A stretch of DNA of 64,000 nt from Cyanoderma ruficeps. Its lineage: Eukaryota; Chordata; Aves; Passeriformes; Timaliidae. Position 1 is the first letter of the stretch. The number at the start of each line of letters is the position of its first letter. The translations under genes and the position numbers were made by a program. Of this stretch, positions 23,931 to 37,351 are shown in pieces. The notes under the pieces are model-generated. The model saw only the letters and a program-made list of their open reading frames with translations. It had not been told where the DNA came from and did not search any database. The stretch covers positions 2,011,390 through 2,075,389 of the forward strand of contig VZDJ01007747.1 of NCBI GenBank assembly GCA_008694505.1, read 5' to 3'.

Positions 23931-26900
23931 GTTAGATTAACCATAATCCAAAGTAGCTGCAACCTAAATCTGTTATGATACAAGGATGATCACTTAAAAA
24001 GAGCTGGATTGTGGGATTGTTTCTGGTTGGATAAGATGCCGCTCGACTGGGACTAGTCTTAAAACATGCTTAGCACCATGTCACTGCAGCTGTAAGCACT
24101 TGTGCACGGCTTCAGGCTGCCGCAGACCGCGGGGCTCTCCCTGCACAGTGTAACACTACACTGCCTTGCAATATCTGTGCTTTACATTAACGTGCTTTAC
24201 CCTGTGTTTCATGGAAAAGAGATGGAAACTCATCCAGAGTGATTTGCCCGATGATCACTTCTCTGTGCTGTTTAAACATATTTCTCTGAGTTCCCCATTT
24301 GAAACATTCTGTGGATCTACATGTAGTAGAGTGTACAATGGTACAGGTACACAGTTATAAAAATTGACCAATAAAAAATGTAAAAGACAAAGTGCTTATT
24401 TTCTCTGTTTTAGTTTATACCATGATTCTGTAGGTTACTAATTATTAGAAAAGAAAAAAATGACAATGTAGTCCATGTAAGGATAAGGTTTGCAGATGTT
24501 ATCTGTCTTTGAGGTTGCACACTTTTCAGAAATCCATTATAAAGCAACAAGACTAAATCAAAACAAATTCACTCTGAATGCAGGAAAAGTAGCATTAAAA
24601 GGAGGGCGTGCATGTATTAGCACATAGTGGAAGTAGAAAGGACTTGATGCTTCAGACTTCCCTGTTTATAGATATGGGCATAATGTTGACAGCTCAGATG
24701 ACAGTATGTGTGGTAACTCTTCATACATATATAGATTCCTGAATGTCAATAGTTACTTATTGAGAATACCACTGCTGAAAGAGGGAGAGGGTAAAAGACT
24801 GTTTTTTGAAAAACAGTACAGGAAATATTTGGTCTCAGCAGATAATTTAATTGCATGGTCCAATCTTTCTCATTGTTTCAGTACAAATGGGAAAAAAAAA
24901 AACCTAAGGAGATTTTTTTTCTTATTATTAAATTTTTGTAATAAATTACATGCATTTATTCTGAAGTGATACATTTGTGCAGATCTCCTTCATCCTTGCT
25001 GGAAAACTGAAAGCAGTATTCCTTGATGCATGACTAAGGTAAGGAAATGGTTAAAAAAGTAATTAATGGAATGCAAAAGCTAATAAGAGGAAAGTACTTT
25101 AATACACACTTGAGCTAGAATTTTCTCTGTGAATAATTAAAATTAGTTTAAGATCATTTCTGGATTTTTAATAAAGTATGTCTGAATAAGACTTATTCCT
25201 GGTTTTAACCTTTCTACACTTAATGCATTACCTTCTTTTTGTAGTTATTTTTATAATTGTATTACTTTTTCTTAAAAGGAGGTTTAGGTAATGTTTATGT
25301 TTGTCTATGTTTTAAAAGTAAATTCTGCAAGAGGCATAGCATTCCTAAGTTTTGTTGCTAACATAAAAATTATTCATTTAGAGCATCACATGAACGTGTT
25401 GTTTCTAATGCTACATTATATTCTATGGATTTGTGTCTCTATGACTGTTGTGCTGTCCTGCATCCTAAACCCCTCTTTTATGTAATGTTCCATGGAAGTG
25501 TACGTCACTAATAAAATTTTTAGGACTTATATCAGAAAAGATTTTAGGGTGGGGATTTAAGTTTTCAAGTTTCAGAATATGAGTCAAACTTTAATGAAAG
25601 TAGGGGAGGATCCTACAAGTTATCCCCACTTGATAACTCATTACAAGGGTGTATAGCACAGTTTCCTCACACCTTTCAGCAAAGGCTTCTAGTAATTGAT
25701 ACTGGAGGGACCACTGGTCTCATGTAATATAGTCATTCTTGAGTTAGAGAAAGAGGAGTGTAAGAGAAATTCCCATAGTATAAAGGGCAATAAGAACTAA
25801 ATGTTGAACTGCTAATGCAAATTCTGACTCTGAAAATGTTAACATGGAAAAACTGGTTAATAAGGCAAAATGTCTCTTCAGGGTTGAAACTGCAGGGAAG
25901 GCAACATCTGGACAAAGGTGGGGAGTGCAGTTTTCCTTAGTGGAAAATATGAGTAAGGATGAAAATGAAATGATAGAACTTAGAGTTGAGCACTCTTGGC
26001 CCCTTCTGCATTTTACAAGTAGACTGGTAGGCAGTTGACTGTCAAAGTCACGGGAATGTAACTGACATATAAAGAAAATTAACAATAAAAAGAAAAGTAA
26101 TAACACTAGTGAAAAACTTGAAAGTTTTCAAAATTAAAAAATCAGTGAAACAAAATTCTACCACATTTACTCTGTTGAAAGGAAAAGAAAGTCCTGTGAC
26201 AGTATTTGTAGTGCCAAAGACCACAGTCAACTGTGTACCAGTATCAGTAACTTTGGGTTAATTGGCTTGAAATTTCTTAAGCATTAGGGACCATAGAAAC
26301 TAATAGTAATTAACACAAAGGAGATAAAATAACTAGACCTATCAAAGGAGAAATAATGAAATAATTTAAACGTCAAATTGCAAATAGTCAGAGAAGATAG
26401 AAGGTTTTGCTCTGAGGAAACTAAAGTAGCTGTTAAAAATGTGACATTTATCACTTTTAAGCAGCTTCGGTGCTGAATGATGACCCAGCTCTGTCAGTTT
26501 TTTTGAGTAGTGATGATCCCAGGAAGCTCAGGGAATAGGCAAAGAGTTTCTGATGAATCATGCTGACTTTTGCTACAGGGTGAACAGATTGTTTCCCTGT
26601 TCAGCTTCTCTGAGGTCTGGAAGCCATACGTCAGTGGAAAAAGCCTTGGCTGATTTCTCTAATTTCCCAGGATTAGTGGGAGTTTTAAGCTAAAATTATG
26701 ATCTTCTGTAACTTCCATTAGTGTAGCAGAAAACGTAGTTTAAAAATAAAACAATTCTTTTAGTGACTAAAAATTTCATCTATTTACTTGCATGTTTAAC
26801 ATGCATCAACAGGCTACGTTAGTGTTTCAGAACTTTATGAAGCATTATAAAATAATGCAGAAAGAAACGTTAGAATATCACTTGTTCTAAGACACCATAG

Positions 26901-29900
26901 TAATTTACTGAGCGTGGACAATTAAGAAAGAAGTAGGTACCTAAGGATAACCATGAAACCAGTGCAGATTAGTCACAGCTAATCCATTCTTGTAACCCAA
27001 CAGAGCTTTTCAGTTTCAGAGAAAGAGGAATTTTAGTTGTGTTCAAGACTAGTTCAAAGCAATTCGAACAATCAGGGAATTGTCATTGAATTTATTTCAA
27101 TTTTTTTAACTTGAAAGAAATTGAAGTGTTTTTTAAACAAGAATTGTGGAAATGCATAAAATGTATTTATTTCTAGAAAATATAGCTGGTTTTGTCAGTG
27201 TTTTCTAATATTTTGTTCTTCCATCCCACTAGACAAAAATAAACTGGTTTTCTTGGTGTCCTGGCAGAGAGTATGAGTGTTTTGAATTACATGAGAAGTT
27301 CATTTTGTCCATTAGCCTGTTTCTGACAGTTGCCAGTAGATCAGTACAAGAAAATGTCCAGTAGATAGTATTTTCTATCTTCTAATGATTTCAGCTTTAA
27401 AGATTCCTTTTCATAGGCTTTACCACATTATTGTATTTTAGTGCCCTTGATAGTCCTCTGTTCATTAAATTTGTCCAATTGCATTTGATTCTATTTACAC
27501 TTGTGGCATGATGCCGCAATGACTTAGGTAAAACAACTAATGTAATTACTGATTGTTTGAAAAAAAGAACTCCTGGTAAAGTGCTTATTTTAAATGGACT
27601 GTCTAATAATTTAATTTGATATTCCCTAGTTCTCCTGTTGTGAAACAGTGGAAAGTTTTGCTTGAGAACAAAAGGAGGGAACAATTTCTCTTGTACCATG
27701 TTTTTACAGTGCTAAAGGGTCCCAAGTCTGATTAATTTACCTGTCTAGAGAATGGCACTTGAATCTTTGTTCATTCCTTGTCATCTTCAGTATATTTCTT
27801 TTTATTTTTTGAAACTTTGTTATATTTTTATGAACAGCGTCCAGTCTTCAAGAAGCGGCTGCTACACCAATGACTTACACTACTTTCTGTTATTTACAGA
27901 AAAAAATTAATTATTTTACCTTTTTTTTTCCTTTTGCTACACATTGAGCTGGTGCTTACTGTCCACTATGTGTCCATAGTAGCCTTCCTTAAACTTGACA
28001 TTATTATCCATTGTGATATAATTTTGATTGCCTTTCTTGTCTATATTTTATTTTATATTCATTGGAAGTAATTTTTTCTTTCCCGATCTTGTAATCATGA
28101 AATATTTCTGTGACCAAATGATTAATTTTTGTGTTGCAAAATTCTTTTGAAAGTCATTAATGAGGCAGTTGAACTGCACAGAATCTTATGGACTCTCACT
28201 GACAAATCTCCTCCTTTTTGAAATCCATCTTTGGGGTGTTTTTAAAATCTGTTTTCCTATTTTAAAATCTTTTATTTTAATTACAGGGCCTTTTATCTTA
28301 TTCTGTAGAAGATTGCTTTAAAAATTACTGGCATGGACCCTCCCTTTTAAAATTTATTTTATTGCATTAATGTATTTCCAGCCTATTTACGTGGACCAGA
28401 GAACCATTTCTACTTCTGCTGTGAGCACAGACACATTTGATTAAAAGGTTGGACAAGCTGTGTGCAGCTTTACTTTGCAGTCAGTGCTCATCTTGCTCAG
28501 ATAAACTTTTACTTCTGCCCAAGATCTTCGGCAAGATAATGGCTGGCTTCTAAGTTAGAGGATCAGACCTTACATTTGGTTTGAGTTGTGAGCAGCATGA
28601 TGCCATTTTGTTTGGCTGCTGCTTTTGCAAGAACAATAAAATATGCAGGAATTTGATTCCTCAAAATTGGAAATCCTTGTCTCAGTAAGGATGTTGAGTA
28701 GCACTGAGTTGTCCCTGAAGCTCTCTATCATAGGTATCTCCTTTATATGCAATTCAATAGTCTATGTTACAAAACTAAAAGTAGCATCGAATTATTTATT
28801 TAACTGTGTCTTTTGATTACTGTTTCTTCACACCTGTGTTACTTGTAATCAGCCTTGCAAAATTATTCATAAAATTCTCATTACTTCAGTAGGGTTTTAG
28901 AAAAGCGTGTCTATCAAAAGTCCATTACTCCAGGACGGGTTTTTTGTAAATATTGTAAATATTTCCTGCATTAGCTTAATGAAATCTGAATATCCCTGGT
29001 TTAAACAAGATGGGTAACAACATAAACACCTACTATTCCACACGTATGGATATATTTTTACAATGGAGTATAAGTTTCTAAAAGTACTGTTACCTAAGAT
29101 AAAAACTTCTCTGGTCTAAATGGCAAAATGACTGAAACTGCATTTAATAGACAGAAACATATATATAGAATAAAAATTTCATGACAGGAAAGACAAGTAG
29201 CCACGTTCTGTAGTTTGTTCTGTTTCATCGTTCCGTATTAGTACTGATGAACTTCATCAGTAGAAGAAGGCTTCTGCCTTCACAGTCTCTTCACACAGAG
29301 AGCTTTGCTGTTAAGCGTGAGATGACCATGAATGCTTCAGTCAAGCAGGCTTCCTTCCTATTAAAAACAGAAATTAAAGGAAATTTTTTGTAGAATTTGC
29401 AAGTATAAAATTGCTAAGTGAATAAATGTTTCTTGTTCTAAAAGAAATTCATTTAAAGGCATTTTGAAGTGAAATCAGTAGTTATGGCACTTGAAAAAAG
29501 GGATTTGTGTTCCCTGAATTTCCATGAGTTCCATCTCAAATGGAAAATCTCCCATGCACGATGTCTTTCAAGGCATTATTAGTGTTAGGGGTTTTTTGAC
29601 CTCTCAATTCCATTGTGGCTGAAGACTTGCAAGTCAAATGGGACACTTACAGGTTTTTTTATAGCATGAAATGAATAATTTTATGTCCCTGTTGTATGTG
29701 AAATGTTTGAACTAAATGTTTGATTTTTGAACTAATAGATCTTATGATCTTTTCCATGACCCTGGCAGGTGATTAATGTATATTTTGAACTAGCAAGTCA
29801 AATAAGAAATTTTCTTTGGTTGGGACACCTGTCCCAAAACATGTACCCGATGGCATAGTATTTCTGGAGCTCATCCTATTCACTCTCATGCCCATAAAGA

Positions 29901-30559
29901 AAGCTTTTTGCAAATTCCACAGGTCTCATGTCTGGCAATAATAATCTAATATATAATGCAGAGAGTGAGTAGAAAGAAAATCTGTTTCTGTTTTTGCATG
30001 CTTTTCAAATGCAAGTCTTTAAAATACTGCAAGGTACAAGGCTGCGCTCATTTTGGTATTTCTCATGTGCCTGGTGGTGTCTGGGTGCTGTTTATTCCAA
30101 CAAAGATGAAGTTCCTCTATTGACAACAAGCTTTCTTGTAAGTATTCTCAGGCTTTCTAGTTCTGATCAAAGGACTATTACTGCAGAATTGTTTATGCAA
30201 TCCTGATTCCCATCCTAATAATAAAAAAAATGCACAAAAATATTTTAAACCAAATTTATCTGCTTGTTTCAAATTAGAACATTAATCCTAGCTTCAGTTT
30301 GGAACTTCAAGTGCTATTTCAGGTAATTTCTAGCAGTATCTGACATAATTTCCATATGATATATTTATTAGGAGTCTCACTTTCAGATAACTTCTTGTGT
30401 ATGTTTTTATTCCCCAGCTTAAAGACAGAAGGTTTTCAAACAATAGAGATTACTCTTTGAAACAAGTCTGAGATGTGGCACTGTGCACACACTCTTTCCA
30501 TTTATAAATTATCTCTTATTTCAAAGCTCTAAAATAGTAACAATAAATTTCTGTTTTCT

Positions 30560-30628
30560 TTCTATGACTTTCTATTGTTTTTCTTTTTTCTTTCTTATTT
30601 CCCTTTTTTCTTTCTTTTTTTCCTNTTA
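30560..30628 (+). repeat. Polypyrimidine tract with one ambiguous base
   Basis: An almost pure T/C stretch built from TTTC and TTTTTC units contains an N at 30625. The ambiguity probably reflects uncertain sequencing of the low-complexity run. No exon follows. Confidence 0.75.
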
Positions 30629-31006
30629 CACTGGGTCTCGGTTTGTCACAGGTTATGGTATTGCATAGACCTCATAATCTGTAAATCCTTCTGGGATTTG
30701 TTTACTGTGCAATTACCTTTATGTGTGAGAGAAGGGCTGAAATCCTGTTCCTAGATCACTGTGACATACAGTGTCCACAGACTTGAAGTTTATATCATGA
30801 CTTCAGTGCCTCAGAGGTAGTAGTATATCCCTAATTTTCATACATTCCTAATGTTCTGGAAACCTGAGGGATTCTCTGTATGTGAATATATAATGTGAAC
30901 ATATAAATCATGGCAGCATTATGTGCTAGAAAGCACAATTCTTGTTTCAGGTTCAAGGCCTCAAAACAGCTTGTCCTGTAGAAGTGAACTTCTGCAGTGC
31001 CAACTT

Positions 31007-31047
31007 CACTGGTAAAATAAAGCAGTGTAAAGCACTGGTAAAATAAA
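31007..31047. repeat. 15-bp direct repeat, period 26
   Basis: CACTGGTAAAATAAA is present at 31007-31021 and again at 31033-31047. The intervening bases also contain GTGTAAAGCACTGG-like words, so this is a small imperfect tandem duplication. Confidence 0.75.
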
Positions 31048-34000
31048 ACAAAACACGGGAGATTTGCTTTGTTGATATACTCACAGGGGCCAAGTATATA
31101 CTCTTGCTCTTAGTCTGTGCCTAGTTTACTATCCAAATCAGAAATTGTCTAGGTACAGAAAGGCAAAAAGGCATTTCTGGTTCATGATTTGATACAGATT
31201 GAAACACATCTTGTCTGCCTGAAATAAAGTTGGTATTGTATCAATTAATGTCACTCATTCTGATATGGGACTGTTTCCAAAGACAAAGAAACATTTATGT
31301 GAGAAGATTTAGGTAATTGAGCTCCAGTAGGCATGCAGTGAATATAATTTGATTTTGTGCTACTTAAATTTACATTCTGGAATTTTAGGGGTCCAGAACC
31401 AGAAAGGGGGAGAATCATGACCATAGCTTTTAGTGAGGATTCCTGTTTAACTAGTCATAGCAGAAATGCAGAGGAGTGTACCAAAACAAAGGTACAGTAT
31501 ATAATAATTTTTGTCCACAAAACTAGGCATGGTTTAAGTGGTAATTTGTTAAAACAGAAATAAACAAACCTAGATGTATGTTTGTTTGCTTTTTTGAATG
31601 TTGATGCATCATTGTCTCATACAAGGAGCCATTGAGTCATCATCATGTGCTGTGTCTACTATGCACTGTATATGCAGAGGTCTGCATCTGAACAACAAGC
31701 CTATGCTCTTCCAAAATTGATTGAAATCAAATTATGCTCTTAGGGTGCATTTCTTCTTTTAAGGCCAATATCTAAAATTTGTCAGATGAACTATCCTGGA
31801 CATCTGCCTATTTCTTTAATTTGAATATAAAGAGATGGCCAGCTCCGATCTGAAGATCTGTATTTTTAGCACCTAAGGTAGGAGCAATGAATCCTGCTCA
31901 TTGTGACTGATAGGATAGTTCTTAGGAAGGTTCAGGGAGAAAAAACTACAGCTGCAGTGTTTCTTAACTACCTACTGTGTTTATCTGCCCACTCAGAAAT
32001 TGCTCAGAAGGTAGGTGAAGTGTGATGTATTGTTAGTTTTTTCTGGTTTGTCTTTAGGGAAAAGAGAGCAGCTAGAGAAATAATGAAAAAGCTGTGTTCA
32101 CAGAGTAGCCAACAGCTGTAAAATAAGGCATATCTGCCTCTAGCTAGGGTAACTTTAGACTGTTGGGGTTTACTTTATCTTTACTTATTTTATTTTTAGG
32201 AGTACAATTTGCTAAGCAGAACCTGTATGAATATGCTGGTTTTGGCAAGTATTTCTTCATTTCTTGTCACACTATCTCATCCTTTCCCTTTTTCTTACAT
32301 CCCCCCCAATCTCTTGCTTTCTTTGTTAATGTATAAAACACCTGCACACCTCCTGACTAACTTTCACTGAGAGGAGACTCCAGTGTTTGGTTAAGTCACG
32401 GGAGATGTGGGGATTTGTGCAGTCCTCTCGCTTTCGCGCTGCGGAAGTGATGACAGAATAGTCCCGACAGTCACTACAGAAACTGACACATCACACCCAA
32501 TTATTTGGCCTCCCCAGCGCCTCATGCCATTCTTCCCTGAAATATAAGCTTTCTGTCTCACACTCTGTTTTTTATTTTTTTTTTTTAAGAAATTTGTTAT
32601 GTAAAAGAAAAAGGAAAATGATGTGTGGGGGGGAAGGAGTTTGTGTATCATTCTAAAGAAAGCTATTATAGAGTAAGTCTTCAGGGACATTCAATATATT
32701 GGCTTAAACATAATCTAAACACTTGGAAACATTATTTTTAGAATTTGCACAGGAAAAAAATAGCAAATTTAAACCGATGATAATCCAGGACTCAAGCCTT
32801 GTCATTTACTGTGACACTGCCCATCAACTGTTGTGAGCTAGTGGGAGTTATTTGTCAGTAACAATAAAGTACAATTATATACACTAATCTCTATCTGCTG
32901 GGGATCCCCCACAGCGTTCAGCCAGCTGTAGAAAAAGCAGATGATTTTTCATGTTAGTACCACATACGGCAAAAAATGCAGTCATGATTTGCTTTCTTCA
33001 TCCCTAGAATGATCTATTCCTTGAAAGTGAGATTGCATGAATGTCGGTTTCCCTCCTTCTCCTTGTTCAACAACAGCTACAACAGAAGAACAAAATTGGC
33101 TTTCAGACATTTGATTGTATTTGTAAGAAGAGGCATAATTAGAAATAAAAATATATTATGCAGTGATAATTAGGTGCATTTGAACTAAAATTGGATTCCA
33201 GATTATGGGTATGGAGCAGTGGTAACATTTTATAAATTTGCCTAAGAAGAAGTTCTCTCCTCTGAACTTGCATGGAAACATTTAAATTACAAAATCTACT
33301 GCAAATGGCTTTTCCCAGTAGCTACTACTGAAAGTGCACAAATGACTGCAGTTAGGGTTTTTCTTGTTCCTTGTTGTTTTCCCATCTTTAAGTTTTGACA
33401 GCTGTCCTATGACAACAGAAATACAACATTCCTGTTGTGGTTATTTGGCAATAATTGTAAGAGAAATTATACACATATCTTTGCTGTGAATTGCAGAATA
33501 AGAACTTCAGAAGTTGTCAAGCAGCAGAGAATTTTCTGCCACTCTTTCCAGATTGAGAAAAAAAGCATTCAAAACATACAGGATCATGAAAGAGGATAAA
33601 AACTAAGTCCAAGAGTACGGAAAAGGAGCTGTTACAATCGCTACATGAGAAAATAGACTCATCTGAAATGAGTACAAACTCTTCATAAGAAGAAAAGAAT
33701 GTATTTCCCTGCCTTCTGAACTATCACAACAGAAGAGCTTCTAAAGGAGAGATTGGTACAAGACTTAAACAGTGCGCAGATGGTTTTTGACTGTCTGCTT
33801 TGCAGCTACAGAAGTTAAAAAGGATGGAATATTGGCGAACCAACCTTCCAGGAGGGCTTGTGAGATGTCCCTCATCCTCTCTCCCTGGGCTTGACCAAGG
33901 TCTGAGGACAGTGTCCACGATCTCCACCTGGCTCCCGCAGCACTACAAGGGAAGTTCATGCTGTCTTTAGCACCCATGTGGCCTGAGGAGCCAACAGGCA

Positions 34001-37000
34001 ACCCCCTTTTTTCCCTTTTCAACTTTTGTAGATCTGCAACAAGGCAAAGCAGATTTACACCACTTCAGTAAACAACGTAAAATTAGGTAGAGTACCAATT
34101 TCTTCTTGGCTTCAGCTCTTTAACAGTGCCAGAAACCTTTTCATCATACTCCAATGACTGCCACAAGCATTTGTTACTACTCTCTCCACCATTGATTGTC
34201 TTTCCCCATATTTGAAACTTTGACACATTAAAAGACTTGATGGGCAGCTTTACAGTCACCCTTAGCACTCAGAGCAGGCAAGGTGGTACTGTACAATACA
34301 AGAGGTCCCGTGTGTTTGTTTATATCTGCTTGAGCAGATGTTCATCTATCTGAAATGCCAGAGACAAAGTCAGGATTTGCACGGAGTACGGAAACCGTGC
34401 AGATACAGGCACTGCTAACACAGATGAATTCCAACCTCCTGAACCGTGTTGGGATTGGTATTGAACAAATTCATTGCACATAAACAGCCAGCTCCTCCCT
34501 TCTTCAGAGATAACTGTCCCAAGTGCTGTGGGAAGTCATTCATACCTGAACAGAGAGGCTGCAAATTTAGTGTAGGTGCTCTAAATCTAACATGTGCATC
34601 AGCCTTGACCAGCTGTCCTCTGCACCCCTTGTGACAGCACCTATGAGAGCTCCTCTTTTTCCTTCTGCCTGTACCTCAGGTACCCTGATCCACCCAGTCA
34701 GTCTACCCAGACACAGTGTGGGTGATGGAATGTTACCTTCTATTGTAAGGAAAGCGTCTGAAGACATTCCCTAGCCCACTGCATGCTCAGGCCTCGGCTA
34801 TAATGTAGTCCTATGAATCAAGTGAGGCTTTATTTTCTGTATTTCTCTCTATAAAAACATTTTTTAAAAAATTAATGTTTAGTTACATATAGCAAGAAAA
34901 TACAACAGTTTGCAAAAATTTTGTTAAATTTTGTGAGTTCATTAGTAAAATTCTAAGTTATGCATGGTGATTTTTGATTTCAATTTCATTCTTATGCGTA
35001 TCAATTTGTCCACTACTGTATGAATAATAAAATGGACTTAGTCACTCAATAGCACAGGATTATTTTTGTATGGAATGATCTTTGCCATTTAGTGTGGAGA
35101 TCCAGGAGATGCTCCTCTTTTTCAGTATTGAAAGTTGTGATCAACTTCTCTTAAACAGAAGTCCTTTTAAAACCATTTACACTTGATTATTTGCAAAGGC
35201 TGAAAAGGCACATTAGTCTGTCTGGGAATTATAGAAAGCCAGAAATATTGTCTGGACAGATTTTGTTGTTTAGACAAGAACTGTGAAATACTCCCTGTTC
35301 AGTTTGCATTCACTGGCCAAAGTCATTTAGTCAGGCAAGGTGGCAAATGCTTGTCTGTGATATTGTCTGTCTGCGTAATTTGGTGCTTCTGTGCATCCCA
35401 GTGGACCATCTGTGAAACAGAGTGTGATGATCAGTCGTCATAATACATCAGTTTTGTTATGGGTAGCCTGATGGCTAAGAGTTAACCATCGGCAAAATTG
35501 TGAGGGTCTTGCTAAGGGCATCCACCACATGAGAATCCAAAGAAATCTGAAGATTTAAATGTCAGAAGTAGATGAAAAAAAAGGAAAGTTTTAATTTTTA
35601 GCCAGCTTTTGTGGTACAGTGGAATCAAACTGGGAGTGGGTTATTCCGTCAAGGAGTCAGAGTATTTCAAACACAGTTTTATATGCTTTGCTAAAGGAAT
35701 GATGAAGCAATGGTTATGTTCAGTTGAATAGCCTGTGTCCAAAGTGTATTCAGTAGGGAGCATCGAGGTCTAAACAAATGCCTAGGTGAAGGATGGCATT
35801 AGAAATATGATGTTTAGACATTCAGTGGGATATGTACATTGTGCATGCAGAAGGTTATCTAATGATTTGGGCTGAAGCATGGTTGGAAGGATTGTCCATT
35901 GAAAAGCTAAAATGTTATTCTCTGTTTCCACTGTACAGGAATGGGTTACCTTTTCTGTGGGAAACCACACATTACGAATGTACTACATATTCTGCTGAAA
36001 AGCAGTCTTAAGTTTGTGATCTTTTCAGAAGCCCCCTGTCTTTAAAACTGGTTGCCTGAAGTCTCCATGGAAGGAGAGAAAAACACGGAATATATTTAGA
36101 AATACTTAAATATAACTTGAAATTGCTTTCCCGTTCATTAAAAGTTTGCTTGACCCAAAATGTCAGGACCCACCAGTGTGAAAAGCAAGAGATGAATATC
36201 TCTTGTATCACCTTTCCACTCTTATAAGCCCCAACTTTGAGCCTGCTAGAACAGGAGGTGTCTGGAGTTAATCCCGTAACTACAACTGCTTCTTGCAACT
36301 CAGCCTCAGTGTATTTTGAGATTTAAGTCCACAATTGAGGAGGAAGAAGGAAACATTCATGATGATTTTTTTCCATAGCAGCTGTTTGAAAATGTTAACA
36401 TGCTCGTACCTTTAAAAGTAGATCCCAGGGGGAGGAGACTGAGATTCAGATTGCAGTTAGAGGGCTAAGAAACACACAGTAAATGTAGGTAAATTCAGAG
36501 TTTTCTCAGATAAATATGTTATTGATCATTGACAGAAGAGGTAAAATTGTGTAAAGAGATTTGCACACACACTTTTTCTCCTGGGGATACACGGTGCATT
36601 TGCTGAACACAGAAATAAATCCTTGTGTGCAAAAGATTGCTACCAGACCAATAAAAAAGCAAAGTTGTATCTGCTTGTAGTCTAATACAAAAATATTTTT
36701 TCCCATTAGAGAACATACCTTTGATTAATCAAACATATTTAGCAATCATAATTTAGAAAACTATCTGAAAATATAGACCTCTGTTTGAAGTCAAGTTTAA
36801 AATAATGGTTTTAAAGTCACATTGTAGAAATGTTAGGAAGGCTGCATATAACTTTTGCATTTTTGAAGTTAGCTAGGATTGGTGAGATATATCTGGGATA
36901 CACTGTATGTGATCTAGACTATTTCTGGGAAAAGACTATTTTCCTTTCTTAATCTTGAGGATCATGAATAGTAACTTTTGAAAGATGTGCCCAGAAATCT

Positions 37001-37140
37001 GAAGGGAAGATATACAGACAGATTGCACACTAATTTTTTACTGATTGCTGTTGTTTTTATCAGAAGTTTTTATACATAAGGTTCTTATTGTCCTTGTAGA
37101 AAAAGGGAGGTAGAATCAATTTCCTCTTTAACATATTGAT

Positions 37141-37169
37141 AAACAACTCCAGATATAGTGGTAGGGGGA
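37141..37169 (+). repeat. 29-bp direct repeat, copy 1
   Basis: Twenty-nine bases beginning AAACAACTCCAGATATAGTG are identical to 39791-39819. The flanking sequences differ apart from a GAT just upstream of both copies. No known interspersed repeat is recognised at either site. Confidence 0.9.
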
Positions 37170-37332
37170 GGAGGAAACTACATTTACCTTTGTGTGACCT
37201 ATAAAGGAATGCTGGAAAAATTAATTCCAGAATATTATGGCTACATTCTTTTAAGTTGTGGATATGATTTACATAGTAGGTCTTCTTGAGCCATCCAGCT
37301 TCTTTCATCTTTATACTGTAAATTGCTTTCAT

Positions 37333-37351
37333 CCCCCCCGTGCCCCCCCCC
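37333..37351 (+). repeat. Interrupted C runs (C7 and C9)
   Basis: Seven C at 37333-37339 and nine C at 37343-37351 are separated by GTG. On the minus strand this gives two long G runs, which could take part in G-quadruplex folding between strands or in slippage. Confidence 0.8.

Noticed and set aside
24040..24170. microRNA-like hairpin near the GC-richer TAACACTAC word
   Set aside because: I could not pair a convincing stem of 20 or more bases, and the sequence does not match a miRNA seed family in the right context.
24983..25039. Exon ending at CTAAG/GTAAGG
   Set aside because: The donor is strong, but all three frames stop before it and the upstream acceptor is weak. A noncoding exon cannot be excluded.
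25744..26106. 120-codon minus-strand frame, leucine- and phenylalanine-rich
   Set aside because: Its hydrophobic composition follows from the AT-rich, T-rich strand. There are no splice sites or family features.
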